Made by a program: the position numbers and the translations under genes. From Polyodon spathula (taxonomy: Eukaryota > Chordata > Actinopteri > Acipenseriformes > Polyodontidae): 64,000 bases of DNA. Shown one piece after another: positions 1-11,525 of the stretch. Within the stretch, counting starts at the first letter, position 1, and each line of letters begins with the position of its first letter. The DNA lies in assembly GCF_017654505.1 (NCBI RefSeq), contig NC_054552.1, forward strand, positions 31,384,597-31,448,596, given 5' to 3'. Under the pieces are notes generated by a model. It did no database searches. It worked only from the letters and a program-made list of their open reading frames with translations, and was not told the DNA's origin.

Positions 1-684
1 AGAGATGAGCCTTTTCTCTGTTGTACTTTTGATACCCATTGCAACTCAGGATGTATGCAGATCTTACCTGCATACATCTGTACTTGTTCGATTGCTGTTG
101 ATATCTGACACTGCTGTAACAGGCATGTGTGAAGCTTCCTACCTGGACCCCAATTATAAGATTATTATGAGCTGTTATTAAATCTTTTTTTAAATTTTCC
201 TAGTTGTCTAGTCGTACTAGTAAACTGGATATGCTGCTGGAATTTTTTCCCAACACAGCTGGACAGGGACCTTTCACCTGGAACCCCAATCCTCAGCAGC
301 CTCCTGCACACCCCGGCTGTGCTTCTTGCTCCTGGCAGTGGGAAGCGTGTGTTACTGGAGGACAGGGTGTGCTGCCGCCATTCCTCCTTGCATTCTGTAG
401 AGAAACAGGGCGTGTGCCTTGGTCATGACTGGATTACCTTGGGCAATCCCCTTCCTAAAAATAATAATCCTCATTTTTTAATTTGTATTCACACTTTCAA
501 ATAACATATTCTGTAAATGCACAATTGTTAAATACCAGATTATTTAAAAGCATGTAAACTGCCTTTAGATCACTTCAAATTCGCCTCTTTTTGACCTGTT
601 CCTTCTAACAGTTTCTTTCCCTTTACTTCCCCCAATTCTGTATGAATCGTGTGAACCCCAGATCCCCCCCCCCGTGTGTTCCAG

Positions 685-1727
685 CCAGCTCAGGTATGTT
701 GTGTGACGGGTACTATGATCTCCAGGATTTCCATCACTCAGGGTTCTACTGCCCCCGCCTCTCTGACCCCCCCGAGCACTCCTACTGCTGTCGCCAAGGA
801 ATCCTCTACCTCAAGTACTGCTGCAACCAATCAGAGTTCCAGGATGTCATGAATGTCAACCTATCAGAGAGCAGCACCTCCCAGCTCGTTCACAGGTCAG
901 TGCTGAAAGTGGACCCCGGTCTTTGAAACCAGGCCATCCTCAAATCCAATATTGTCGGCAAACGTGGGAGCTTAAGCAAGCAAAACCTAGAAGACATCCA
1001 GTCTAAAGATCTGTGCTGCAGCATCAGCTATTCTAGTGTGCATCATGTGGAAAGCGTGGCTGGGATGAGGTACAATAGAAGTGGTCAACCTTGATCTCAT
1101 GAACAGACAATAGTCTCATTGTTTAAACCTGATATGGTTTCTGAGCTAACACAAATACTCAGTATTTTATTTGGCAGGTGTATGGGTGACTGCACCAACA
1201 GCTGTTAGACATGTGTCCCAAATGTATGCACTTTCAGCATAAGGGAAAAAACATTATAGTAAATAATGCATTCATGTATAAAGAGAGGAAATGTTTGAAC
1301 TGACATCATGGATCACTGTGACTCCTCTCCCCACCCCACCCCTGTTTTTCTCTGCAGCCAGCCTCTCACCCTCCTGGCGGTGGGGTTCTATATAGTTCTG
1401 GTTCTGACCCTGATGATAGTGGACTTTCTCTGGTTCTGCCGCATGCGTGACCTCACTGTGCTGGCTGCTCTCAGGAAGTACTTGACCTGCCCCCGCTGGA
1501 TAAACAGCATCCTGCGCCCCAACAGACAGCCCACGCACTACCATAGCAACAGGAACCTAGCTCCACATAGGAATCAGCAGAGCGCTCCTCCTCGTCTCCC
1601 TGGCGACTGGAACAACAGATCAGCAAGTAGGAGTTGCCATGGTGACCAGAGCACAGAGTTCACACATCTGGACCCAGAAGTGAACAGTGATTGGACAGAA
1701 GATGACATGGGGTGGTCTGATGACTGA
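685..1727 (+). CDS. Shisa-like single-pass membrane protein, 3' part (last two exons)
   Basis: Two exons are visible: 685-895 (acceptor could also be 689 or 694; donor GTCAGT) and 1358-1727, joined in phase and ending in TGA. The first encodes a cysteine-rich ectodomain with a CDGYYD start, an FYCPRL motif and two CC pairs (YCC...YCC), the pattern of Shisa and Shisa-like adaptors. The second opens with a hydrophobic stretch (LTLLAVGFYIVLVLTLMIV), a probable membrane helix, followed by a roughly 100-residue cytoplasmic tail that is basic, then Ser/Asn-rich, and ends acidic (WTEDDMGWSDD). The signal peptide and first exon lie left of the window or were not recognised. Family membership is inferred from cysteine spacing and the exon/TM layout; the exact paralogue is unknown. 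It lies upstream of unc45a in the same orientation. Confidence 0.6.
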
Positions 1728-1818
1728 ATAGCTTTAACGGCTGCCGACGACTGACTGGACCTCTAATAATCAGTATGGAAATAATTATTTTTCATTTATT
1801 CAAAGTTGTAGTTTCAAC

Positions 1819-1838
1819 ATATAAAAATATATATATCA

Positions 1839-1895
<57 letters not shown>
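1819..1895. repeat. (AT)n microsatellite
   Basis: An almost pure AT dinucleotide run about 90 bp after the stop of the Shisa-like gene, probably in its 3' UTR. Confidence 0.95.
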
Positions 1896-1896
<1 letters not shown>

Positions 1897-3290
1897 CCTT
1901 ATGACATGTTATTATGTATACATCTAGAAATGATGTGATAATTAAAGATGCATACCTTATTCATTTATATTTAATAATTCCCCTTCCTCATAAATACTAT
2001 TATAAAGCAATAAGTTTATTGTTGTGTGCAAGGGGTAAAATGCATACATCAGCAAAAATAAGCAATTCATTCTGAATACATTTAAACCACAACCCAACAC
2101 ACAGATATACATTTCATCTTGCTCACAGGACGTGTTTCCTTTTCTCTTTGAGTACAGGCCCTTGCAGTTTGTCAAACTAATCCCTATTCTAAAACAATAT
2201 GAAATCATAGTACAGTAATAACATCTGAGCTGCCCTGTATCACCACCCAAGCAATTCTAGAACCCCTGTAAAACCACTCAAGCAATTCTAGAACCCCTGT
2301 ATTACCACCCAAGCAATTTTAGAACCCCTGTAAAACCATCCAAGCAATCTAGAACCCCTGTAAAACCACCCAAGCAATTCTAGAACCCCTGTATCACCAC
2401 CCAAGCAATTCTAGAACCCCTGTATCACCACCCAAGCAATTCTAGAACCCCTGTATTACCACCCAAGCAATTCTAGAACCACTGCTATCCCAAGATCCTC
2501 AAACTACAGGAACCCTGTCTGTAGTTCTACTAAGAATACTCAAAAATTGTTGTTTTAAAGCAAATATCTAACATGAAAAGTGAACAGTTTTTATTCCATA
2601 ATATTACTATTGAAACTATTAATACTGTACTGGCAATCTAAACATCAGGATCAGAAAACTGACAAGTTCCACAGAACAAGCTGCATATTGATATATTTTA
2701 ACAGAGCTAGTCTCTATTTTACTACTTTGGACATGCTTGTGTTGTTGTTTTTCCTTGCAGGTTTTCAGTTTTGTTTTAAACCTGGCCAAAACTAAAACAA
2801 ATGATCCGGTATATCCTTGTGTCAGATCATTTTAAAATTCATTTATGTAAGTCTTATATTCCCCAGTATATTGTGTACTCTCTGATGGTTTATTCACTCT
2901 GTGTGTAAAATCTTGTTTTGCAAGACTGGTAATAAATGATTCCACATGTAATGTTATAACTTGCAAAGCAATTCAATCTAGCCTCATAAATAGAGCTACA
3001 CACTAATAGTGTAGTGCAGTGCTTCATAGCTTCCCAGGGTTTTTAAAAGCAATCCATGGGCAGGATACTATGGGCTGCATAAAACTGAGGAATGCTTTTG
3101 TTGTTTGAATAAAATACACTTTGACATTCATAACACCTACAAGCCTACGACCTTCTGGAGCAGTTTCATGCATCAAAATCTGGGTCTCTAAGCAGATCTG
3201 CACACAGAGACTGATGTTTTGGAATGATTTATTTCTAAAAACAGCACTTTTGCTCCGCTGCATTATCTCGGTGCCCTGTCTTTTTTGGTG
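1896..3290. other. Intergenic / 3' UTR region
   Basis: AT-rich DNA between the Shisa-like gene and unc45a. It holds the 31-bp minisatellite listed separately and an AATAAA at 2931-2936 that could be the polyadenylation signal of the upstream gene. No coding exon is recognised; short open frames on both strands show no motif. Confidence 0.6.
2233..2483. repeat. 31-bp minisatellite, about 8 copies
   Basis: Tandem units built around CAAGCAATTCTAGAACCCCT and a variable CTGTA(TC/AA/TT)ACCACC spacer. Units differ by a few substitutions and one deletion (ATCT for ATTCT near 2347), so the array is moderately old. Confidence 0.93.
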
Positions 3291-3294
3291 AGGG

Positions 3295-3519
3295 AACGCA
3301 AGGATGGGGCGGGGCTGTTCCCTAACGTCATCACGCTGCTCGCTGGGGAGACGAAGACGTTGAAATACTACATCTATCGGACAGAGATAAGCCTTTAAGT
3401 TTTTACAGTGTTTTAAACATTTCAGATACAACGTGCGTGGATCCTGAACACAGGACACTGAGAACAGATCGCGATCCAAGAGCCGTTGAGATTCATTGGT
3501 AATTTAGCAGTCCGGGAGA
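3295..3519 (+). promoter_or_regulatory. unc45a promoter and 5' UTR
   Basis: A GC box (GGGGCGGGGC, 3306-3315) and a CRE-like AACGTCATCA just after it lie about 200 bp before the unc45a start codon, with no clear TATA box. This fits a TATA-less housekeeping promoter. Inference from motifs only. Confidence 0.5.
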
Positions 3520-5453
3520 ATGAGTGAAAACGGCACCGAGAAGGTAAAATATGGTTTAATAGTAACGAATTTATAATGACGTGTTAACCGCTCAGGACAA
3601 TATAGAGATGTTCATAGTACGACATGCCAGTATGCACGACCAGATCAAACAGCAGGACGAGTTTGATCTATCTGTCTGTCTCTGTCAGCGTGTCTACGCG
3701 CAGTTTAGTTTGTTACTGTAGTCATCCACGCCTAGAACACCGAATTAAAAAAAATAATCAATAAATAAATAAAGTAGCTTAATGATGCACCGAGTTTTTG
3801 CTCGGCTCTGCTCAGCTTTGCTTGGGAAATTAGCCAAACCTAGACACGGTACTGAACCAGCCTGGCTTACAATTCAATAAATCAAACACTTTGGCCGTGC
3901 TTGAGTTCCAGTGCAAAACTGGCAGAATTGTGTGGTTTTTTTTGTTTGTTTTTACTTCTGAATCACCCAGTCGCATTTCAGTATATTATATATAATGTAA
4001 GCACTTGTGTATTAACTGTGTGGTTTTATGCTCCCCCCTCCAGGATCCAGCTGCTCTGAGAGAGGAGGGGAACTGTCTGTTCAAGGACAGGGATTTCCAG
4101 GGGGCGCTGTCCTGTTACACGAAGGCCCTCAAATGGAGCGACACCCAATCAGAATGTGCCGTCCTGCTCCGCAATCGGGCTGCCTGCTACCTCAAACTGG
4201 TGAGTGGTGAGTGTGGAGTGGGAGCTTGGACTGGTCACGCTGTCAAAACAGTGTTTTTCCGTTCCTGTGTTTTTCCATTCAGAATAGGGGCTCTTTACAA
4301 ATGTCTGGATGCTTTGAATAACTGACACACGTTGTTTTTCTTTCAAAGCGCTTTTAGAAAGGATGTGTAACCCTTCCTGGTAGTTGATCGTGTTTTCTTT
4401 CTCTTATTAGGAGGACTATTCCAAAGCGGAGTCCGACTGTAGCAAAGGTGAGCTGGGTTTCTTGTACTGTTCTGCGCTCCTCGTTCCCCCTCTATGATCG
4501 TCTAGTTCTCCCCCAAACTCACTCTCTGTCTGTCTGCCCAGCGCTGGACTCGGACACTGGCGATGTGAAGGCCCGGTTTCGCCGCTCGCAGGCCTTGCAG
4601 AAGCTGGGCCGCCTGGACCAGGCTTTCAAAGACATCCAGAGGTGTGCACAGCTGGAGCCCAAGAACATGACCTTCCAGGAGAGCCTGCGGCAGCTAGGGG
4701 CGCAGATCCAGGACAAGGTGCAGGACTGATCATTCTACCATCAGCGCTGACTCTCCATCGTTCCCTGCTTTAATCATCTAAACAGCGCATATTTTAAGTG
4801 CACGCATTGATAGTAGTGTGAGATTGTTTGAAAAACAGGTTGCTGTATAAAACGCGTTGTGGCTGTGCCCCTCCGATGGGTCACTAGATCTGCCTTCTTC
4901 CCTCTTCCTTCAGGTCCAGCAGCTCTCCTTCACAGACGCTCGTGTTCAGCAGATGTTCTCTCTGCTCCTGGACTCCTCAGCGCAGGAGTCTGACAGGCAC
5001 AGGGTAAGAAGAGGGCTGTGTTTTTTCAACTCCCTGTCGGATTGCTTTGCACACAGTTTATTGACAGACCTGTAAAACTACTATATGATCAGTGTGCTTT
5101 AATAATCAGAGATGTATGTAGCAGGGGGCTTGAAATATTGCAGTGAATGAAAAGCAGCCTGTGGCTGCTCTGAGAGGTGCGAGCAAGGCAGTGGTGCTGC
5201 ATTGCATTGACATAGTGGGGTAGCTGGTGTTTCATGCCCTCTCTAACTCCCCTCTTCTCTCCTGCAGGCGGCTCAGAATCTGGTGGTCCTGTCGCGGGAG
5301 GACACGGGGGCGGAGCAGATATTCCGCAACGACGGGGTGCAGCTCTTGCAGAGACTGATGGATTCAGGGAAAGAGGAGATGATTCTGCCTGCGCTGCGCA
5401 CACTGGTGGGGCTTTGCAGCGGGCACCAGTCCAGGGTGAGTCCTGCTGAGCCA

Positions 5454-5515
<62 letters not shown>

Positions 5516-6159
5516 GAGCTGTGTCTTGCTTTGCCCTACCACCTCCTGTTTCTCTCCTTCTGTGCAGTCCATGGCTATCGTGAATGAGCTGGGAATGGAG
5601 CGGCTATGTGCAGTGATGGGGTCGGGGGGAGAGCAGGTCTCCCTGGCTGCCTGTCACCTCCTGCAGGTCATGTTCGAGGCTCTGATGAAGGGAATGAAGA
5701 AGGACGTGCGAGGCAAAGATGAGGCCATTCTGCTTGGCATGTCCTGGCTGCCTGTAGCTTTCTGCAGCTATGCTTGCTTGCGTGCTAGATTTGTCTGCAT
5801 TTCCCACCTGCAGTGTATGTCTGTGCTGACACCGACTCCCTCCTGTTTCAGAGCCGTCTCGGGAACTGAGGTCAATGCTGCGTCACCTCTTGGGCGTCCT
5901 CACGGCTCCCGCGGTGTCCGGGTCGGGTCGAGACAGCGCCATTAACCTGCTCGTCAAACACGTCCCGCGCAAATCCCAACGAGATCCTGACAACTCGCTC
6001 AGTCTGTGGGTCATCGACCAGGGTGAGTCTCCCAGTCTCCCCATGACAAGATCCCTGGTTAATGTTCCAGAATAAGAAACAAACAGCTTGAGATTGCTTA
6101 AGAGTCTACTTAGCTGCTTTTTATGGAAAATAACAGCTTTGAATTAAAGACAAGAATAT

Positions 6160-6197
<38 letters not shown>

Positions 6198-9100
6198 CTC
6201 TCCACACCAGGGCTGAAGATGGTTCTGGAGGTGGGGGGCACAGTCCCAGATGCCACGCAGGCCCCCCCCCCCCCCCCCCCCCCCCGACTGACAGCACACA
6301 CATGAGCTGCTCGGTTCTGCTCAGCAAGCTGTATGAGGACATGAAGAGCGATGGCGAGAGGGAGAACTTCAGCTCCCTCTGCGAGGAATACGTCCGGTGA
6401 GGGAGAGGGGCTGGGGGGTTACACTGGAAACTCCTGAGCCGTTTGACCTGGCTGCATATAAAGAGTGTCTAAGCTGTGTCACTGATTCTCAGTCAGTAAT
6501 AGCCTGATACTTGGATTTGGTATTCCAATGGGAAATGTAGATTCCGAAGAAAATGAAACACAGTAAACTTCCACTTGCTGTGTTCACAGTAAAACCTGCA
6601 GACTGCTTCAGTGAGAGTCTGCCTCCCAGCCTATAAAGAAACAGGCCCTAGGTCTGTCCGGGATCATGGAAAGCATTATCTCTCTGTGTGGCTCCGATAC
6701 AGAGATCCACCAGCAGGTGGCAGTGGAGGCCCTGATCCACGCAGCCGGCAAGGCCAAGAGGGCCTTCTTCATCGCTGCCAATGGCGTGGCGCTGCTCAAA
6801 GACATCTACAAGAAGAGCAAGAGCGACAAGATTCGAGTGCGCGCCCTGGTGGTGAGGACTCAGCGTTTACGGCTGCATTGAAACACTAGGGTAGTGTCGG
6901 TGTGAGCGCGTGTCTGACTGTGTTTGTCTGCTGTCTCTCAGGGTCTGTGCAAGCTGGGCTCGGCAGGAGGGACGGATTTCAGCATGAAGCAGTTTGCTGA
7001 AGGATCCACTCTGAAACTGGCCAAGCAGTGCAGGAAGTGAGTCTCTCTCTTTATCACAGTATTTCCATGCAGGAGTAAGGGGATTGGATTTTACTGTCAC
7101 TGTGTGACTTTGCCCCGTCGGTGTATCCCAATGAGTTGTAGCCACACAGCATGGCTCACACAGGACTTCCCATTGTACACACGCTGCGTCCTGAATCCAG
7201 AAGTGGAACGGAGAGCATTCCGATAGGAATAAAACAATTGGAAATTGTAGCAACTGGGATGCAGGAAGGAGCTGTTTGAAAGGGTTGATGGGAGTAGTTT
7301 CTTGCTCGTTTAATACTGTGTGAAGTAGGGCTGACGACTGTGTCCCCCTCCCGCCAGGTGGCAGTGTAATGAAGCCCTGCCCCCGAGCTCCCGACGCTGG
7401 GCGATCGAGGGCCTGGCGTACCTCACCTTCGATGCCGATGTGAAGGAGGAGCTGGCAGAGGATGGGCAGGCTCTGCAGGCCATGTTCCAGCTGGCCAAGG
7501 TACCTTCGGCTAGGGCCTCTGCTGTAAACACAGAGCAGGGTTACCAGCAGGACCACACAAGCAGCCCTTCAATATTCAGTCTGCATTGCTTACCAGTGCA
7601 CATGGGTTTTATTAGGCATAACACCAGGCTGTAGAAGAGTCCATAAGGTCTGTCTGCAGCAGTTTCGTTTCAATCCTATGGAATCTTGTGTCTGCTGGGC
7701 TAGGGTGTTTTTTTAGGATGAAGTACACTAACAGATGCTGCAGAATTACCCTGAAGCGTGAGAAGCTTGTAATGACGTGGCACAAAGTGCCCGGTGAGTG
7801 CAGCCCTGTCTCGCCTGCAATGTAATGAACCTGTCACTGCTTGCTTTCTTGTCCAGTGGCAGAGGAGAGTGTAACCTTGCCCTGATTCTCTCTCTGCAGT
7901 CAGAGGATAAGACGGTGCTGTTTGCCATGGGCTCTACGCTGGTGAACTGCACCAACAGCTATGACTCGGAGAAGCCGGACCCGCAGATGGTGGAGCTGGC
8001 AAAGTACGCCAAGCAGCACGTCCCTGAATAGCACCCCAAGGTAGGGCAGGCAGGCTGGCAGGCAGGGGCACCACAAACAGGGAGCTCCCAGTATCAAACC
8101 CCATGTATCACTGTTAATGTCTGAACACCCTTTGCTGTGGCAGTATGGGCTTATCCTGCTGGAAGATTTCAGTTCATTTTGGTAATGTTTTTTCTTTTTA
8201 AGGATTTTAAAATCTGTTTTCCTTTATTCATGTTTGTGTAGTTAGACGACGGCAGTCAGTTTTCATCACTGTTTGTCTTTGTATGCCCAGGATTCTATCC
8301 AAAAAACCTTTCTAAATATGTCAAAATGTCATGTAAGATACTGTATGTGGATTTATTGTACTGACTGCTGTGTGTGGATTTATTGCCTGCTACCTGGTTG
8401 TCTGCAGATCTATGAGGTGGTGCGGCCGCTGGTCAGCCTGCTGGGACTCGATTGCACGGCCCTGCAGAACTTCGAGGCGCTCATGGCACTCACCAACCTG
8501 GCGGGCATCAGCGAGAGGCTCCGGTCAGTCTGCACAACGTATAACAACTTCCTGTTCCCCAGCCCTTTCACCCTGCACCCCAACACTCGCTGCTCCCCAG
8601 CCATTTCACCCAGCACCCCAACACTCGCTGCTACCCAGCGCTTTCACCCTGCACCCCAACACTCGCTGCTACCCAGCTCTTTTACCCTGCATCCCAACAC
8701 TCACTGCATCCCAACACTTGCTGCTCCCCAGACCTTTCAACCTGCTTCCCAACCCTTTCACTCTGCACCCCAACACTCCCTGCTCCTCAGCGCTTTCACC
8801 CTGCACCCCATCACTCGCTGCTACCCAGCCCTTTTACCCTGCACCCCAACACTCGCTGCTCCCCAGCCCCACCCTGTACCCCAACACTCCCTGCTCCCCA
8901 GCCCTTTCACCCTGCACCCCAACACTCCCTGCTCCCCAGCCCTTTTACCCTGCACCCCAACACTCCCTGCTCCCCAGCCCTTTCACCCTGCACCCCAACA
9001 CTCGCTGCTCCCCAGCCCTTTTACCCTGCACCCCAACACTCGCTGCTCCCCAGCGCTTTCACCCTGCACCCCAACACTCGCTGCTCCCCAGCCCTTTTAC

Positions 9101-11525
9101 CCTGCACCCCAACACTCCCTGCTCCCCAGCGCTTTCACCCTGCACCCCAACACTCGCTGCTACCCAGCCATTCACCCCAACACTCCTGCACCCCAACACT
9201 CGCTGCTCCCCAGCCCTTTTACCCTGCACCCCAACACTCGCTGCTACCCAGCGCTTTCACCCTGCACCCCAACACTCGCTGCTACCCAGCTCTTTTACCC
9301 TGCATCCCAACACTCACTGCATCCCAACACTCGCTGCTCCCCAGACCTTTCAACCTGCTTCCCAACCCTTTCACCCTGCACCCCAACACTCCCTGCTCCT
9401 CAGCGCTTTCACCCTGCACCCCATCACTCGCTGCTACCCAGCCCTTTTACCCTGCATCCCAACACTCACTGCATCCCAACACTCGCTGCTACCCAGCCCT
9501 TTTACCCTGCATCCCAACACTCCCTGCTCCCCAGACCTTTCACCCTGCACCCCAACACTCCCTGCTCCCCAGCGCTTTCACCCTGCACCCCATCACTCGC
9601 TGCTACCCAGCCCTTTTACCCTGCATCCCAACACTCACTGCATCCCAACACTCGCTGCTACCCAGCCCTTTTACCCTGCATCCCAACACTCGCTGCTCCC
9701 CAGCCCTTACAACCTGCACCCCAACACTCGCTGCTCCCCAGCGCTTTCACCCTGCACCCCATCACTCGCTGCTACCCAGACCTTTCACCCTGCACCCCAA
9801 CACTCACTGCATCCCAACACTCGCTGCTCCCCAGCCCTTACAACCTGCACCCCAACACTCCCTGCTCCCCAGCGCTTTCACCCTGCACCCCATCACTCGC
9901 TGCTACCCAGACCTTTCACCCTGCACCCCAACACTCGCTGCTCCCCAGCCCTTCACCCTGCACCCCAACAGGCATACACATTCTCTTGAGTTTTGCAGCA
10001 GGTTGCCCAAGTGTTTATTCCTCTGACAGTGCTGCTTGTTCCCACTCTCCGCAGGCAGAAGATAATGAAGGAGGGGGCGGTGTCGAGGATCGAGGGCTAC
10101 ATGTTTGAGGATCATGAGATGATTCGAGCGGCTGCGACTGAGTGCATGTGCAACCTGGTCCTGAGTCCAGAAGTAAGAGGGGGGACAGTCCTAGGCTTTG
10201 AGTGTGGAGCTCTAGACTTGCTCTTGTGGTTCAGAGGGCAGGGGGTGCTGGGTTACTACCTCGACCATCCACAGCATGTGTCTCTTTCCCTGGTGTACTG
10301 ACACCCCTGTCTTATAAACTATGTGATGAAGTCTAAATGTATTCCCTTGAGGGGAATCTCTTGTGCAGGTGTCCCCGAGGTTTATAAGCTTTCTGCTGGC
10401 TGTGTGACGGAGAGTTACTGATTCGATGCTTGCCTTCATTAGGTGCAGGAGAGGTTTGTGGCTGAGGACAACGACCGGCTGAAGTTGCTTGTGCTGTACA
10501 GCGGGGAGGATGACCAGAGACTGCGGAAGGCAGCGGCTGGGACCCTGGCCATGCTGACATCGGTGCAGCCCTCCCTGTGCGCTCGCGTCCCTCGCACTGT
10601 AAGCCCTGGGGTGGGGGGTTGACAGGGTGGGGTCTCCTCCCAGCTTGTGTTGGTGGGGGGGGCTGTGTGTACCTGTGTAAGGAGGGTCTGTGTAAGCACT
10701 AGTACTGTTAGGGGGGTCAGGTGTGTTGATTTGCAGGTTATTAAAAGGGTTCTGCTTTCTCTTCACCAGACCTGGGGGAAATTCTAATTCTAGTGAGAGT
10801 GATAATTACAGCAGCATTGTGGGCTGAACTTTCAATTACAATGATATACTCAATTACAATTACAACGATATGCTCAATTACAATTACAATGATATGCTCA
10901 ATTACAATTACAATGATATGCTCAATTACAATTACAATGATATGCTAATTTAGAATTACAGTTATACTACAAAGTAAGATAAACAACTGCTCACGCTAAC
11001 GTGTTTACTGTATTTATGAACGCTCCGTGTAAAACACTACATGGAAAAGTCAATGATTCAGCTTGAAAAGCTTGACGAGTTTACAGGTATGCAAGTGTGC
11101 CAACGCAGTGTGTCAGTAAGCAGGTTTGTGAGGTGATATTGAGAGTAAAGCCTGATATAAACACAGTGTGACAGTAAGCGAGGTGATAATAAGCAGTTTG
11201 TCTGTTCATTCTCAATGACACAGTTCCAGTTATACTTGAGCCCAGGCCTGTTTCCTTGCAGACGTCCCACTGGCTGGAGATCCTGCAGGCGCTGCTGCTG
11301 AGCGAGAGCAGGGAGCTGCAGCACCGCGCCGCAGTCATCGCTATGAATCTCATGCAGGCGGAGCGCGGGCTGGCCGAGCAGCTCATCCAGAGTGAGGTGC
11401 TCGAGATCCTGTCCGTCATGGCCAAGGGGGGCGCCGCTGAGCCCAACCCAGCCTGCCGAACCGCCAAGCAGTGTCTCGACATCGCCCTGGACTACGGGCT
11501 CATCAAACCCAACCTTGCAGAATGA
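3520..11525 (+). CDS. unc45a: unc45a, myosin co-chaperone (UCS/TPR); reading frame disrupted
   Basis: UNC45A is a cytosolic co-chaperone: N-terminal TPRs bind HSP90/HSP70 and the C-terminal UCS armadillo domain folds myosin. Exons read from splice sites and phase: 3520-3543, 4044-4199, 4411-4447, 4542-4717 (TPRs), 4914-5003, 5268-5435, 5568-5736, 5852-6022, 6211-6396, 6645-6851, 6942-7036, 7358-7499, 7900-8040, 8408-8523, 10055-10172, 10443-10598, 11262-11525. Similarity to vertebrate UNC45A is strong throughout (e.g. [28 protein letters not shown]). Lesions: a 24-C run (6262-6285) shifts frame inside exon 9; the block homologous to WFEGQG...LLQG is not found between 6397 and 6644, and joining exon 9 to 6645 gives an immediate stop; exon 13 has TAG at 8029 where other species have Gln; about 95 codons are absent between 8041 and 8407. 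The exons total about 805 codons against about 944 residues in human. It may be a recent pseudogene, such as one ohnologue in a polyploid fish, or an assembly with errors. Unc45b is less likely because rccd1 follows. Confidence 0.9.
5452..5514. repeat. (CA)n microsatellite in unc45a intron 6
   Basis: About 30 CA units starting some 20 bp after the exon 6 donor (5436). CA repeats near donors can affect splicing through hnRNP L; that role is inference here. Confidence 0.95.
5737..5851 (+). other. Probable GC-AG intron of unc45a
   Basis: The only junction giving the expected protein (AILL, then E split by the intron, then PSREL) places the donor at GCATGT (5737) and the acceptor at TTTCAG (5850-5851). 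The exon 7 and exon 8 phases (1 and 2 nt) agree. This is a non-canonical GC donor in a 115-bp intron. Confidence 0.65.
6162..6193. repeat. (CT)n tract before unc45a exon 9
   Basis: A pure CT run that forms the polypyrimidine tract of the exon 9 acceptor (CACCAG at 6205-6210). Confidence 0.9.
6262..6285 (+). repeat. 24-C homopolymer inside unc45a coding exon 9
   Basis: A run of 24 C residues falls between [13 protein letters not shown] (frame of 6211) and [16 protein letters not shown] (the next frame). The two sides are out of register by one base. This is either a real frameshift or a homopolymer length error. Confidence 0.9.
8029..8031 (+). other. Premature TAG in unc45a exon 13
   Basis: The exon reads AKQHVPE-TAG-HPK and then a GTAGGG donor. 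Vertebrate UNC45A proteins read HVPEQHPK here, so one C-to-T change (CAG to TAG) explains the stop. Four exons follow, so a transcript would be expected to undergo nonsense-mediated decay. Confidence 0.85.
8563..9970 (+). repeat. 38-bp tandem array (about 37 units) in unc45a intron 14
   Basis: The unit is CCCTTTCACCCTGCACCCC followed by AACACTCGCTGCTCCCCAG, with recurrent variants (TTTTACC, ATCCC, TACCCAG). Every unit ends in a pyrimidine-rich CTGCTCCCCAG that resembles a 3' splice site. A segment of about 230 bp starting near 8626 recurs near 9240, so there is higher-order duplication. No stop codon occurs in two forward frames, which gives artefactual open frames of more than 500 codons. 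The array sits between the donor at 8524 and the exon 15 acceptor at 10054. Confidence 0.95.
10768..11245. repeat. AT-rich interspersed element in unc45a intron 16, with a 24-bp array
   Basis: The segment is bounded by AGACCTGGG and GAGCCCAGGCCTG. Inside, 10831-10943 is a tandem array of a 24-bp unit (CAATTACAATTACAATGATA plus TGCT), four to five copies. A related AATTACAAT-rich piece with the same GAGCCCAGGTCT edge is at 34436-34535. The right edge comes within about 15 bp of the last unc45a exon. Confidence 0.6.

Noticed and set aside
319..504. Possible signal-peptide exon (LCFLLLAVGSVCYW in one frame) of the Shisa-like gene
   Set aside because: No ATG in that frame upstream, and no convincing acceptor/donor pair or phase match to the exon at 685.
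2233..2483. CRISPR-like regular repeats
   Set aside because: Tandem minisatellite with no unique spacers, in a vertebrate genome.
6573..6644. Upstream extension of unc45a exon 10 (acceptor TTCACAG near 6588, reading KTCRLLQ)
   Set aside because: The phase would fit and CRLLQ resembles CLLQ, but TGA follows at once and the preceding conserved segment is absent; too weak to call.
6611..6889. Alternative-frame ORF over unc45a exon 10
   Set aside because: A shadow; the frame starting at 6645 ([12 protein letters not shown]) carries the conserved protein.
8273..10108. Open frames of 611 and 539 codons on the plus strand
   Set aside because: They run through the 38-bp satellite, whose unit lacks stops; two frames are open at once and encode only the repeat. 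Real unc45a exons lie at each end.
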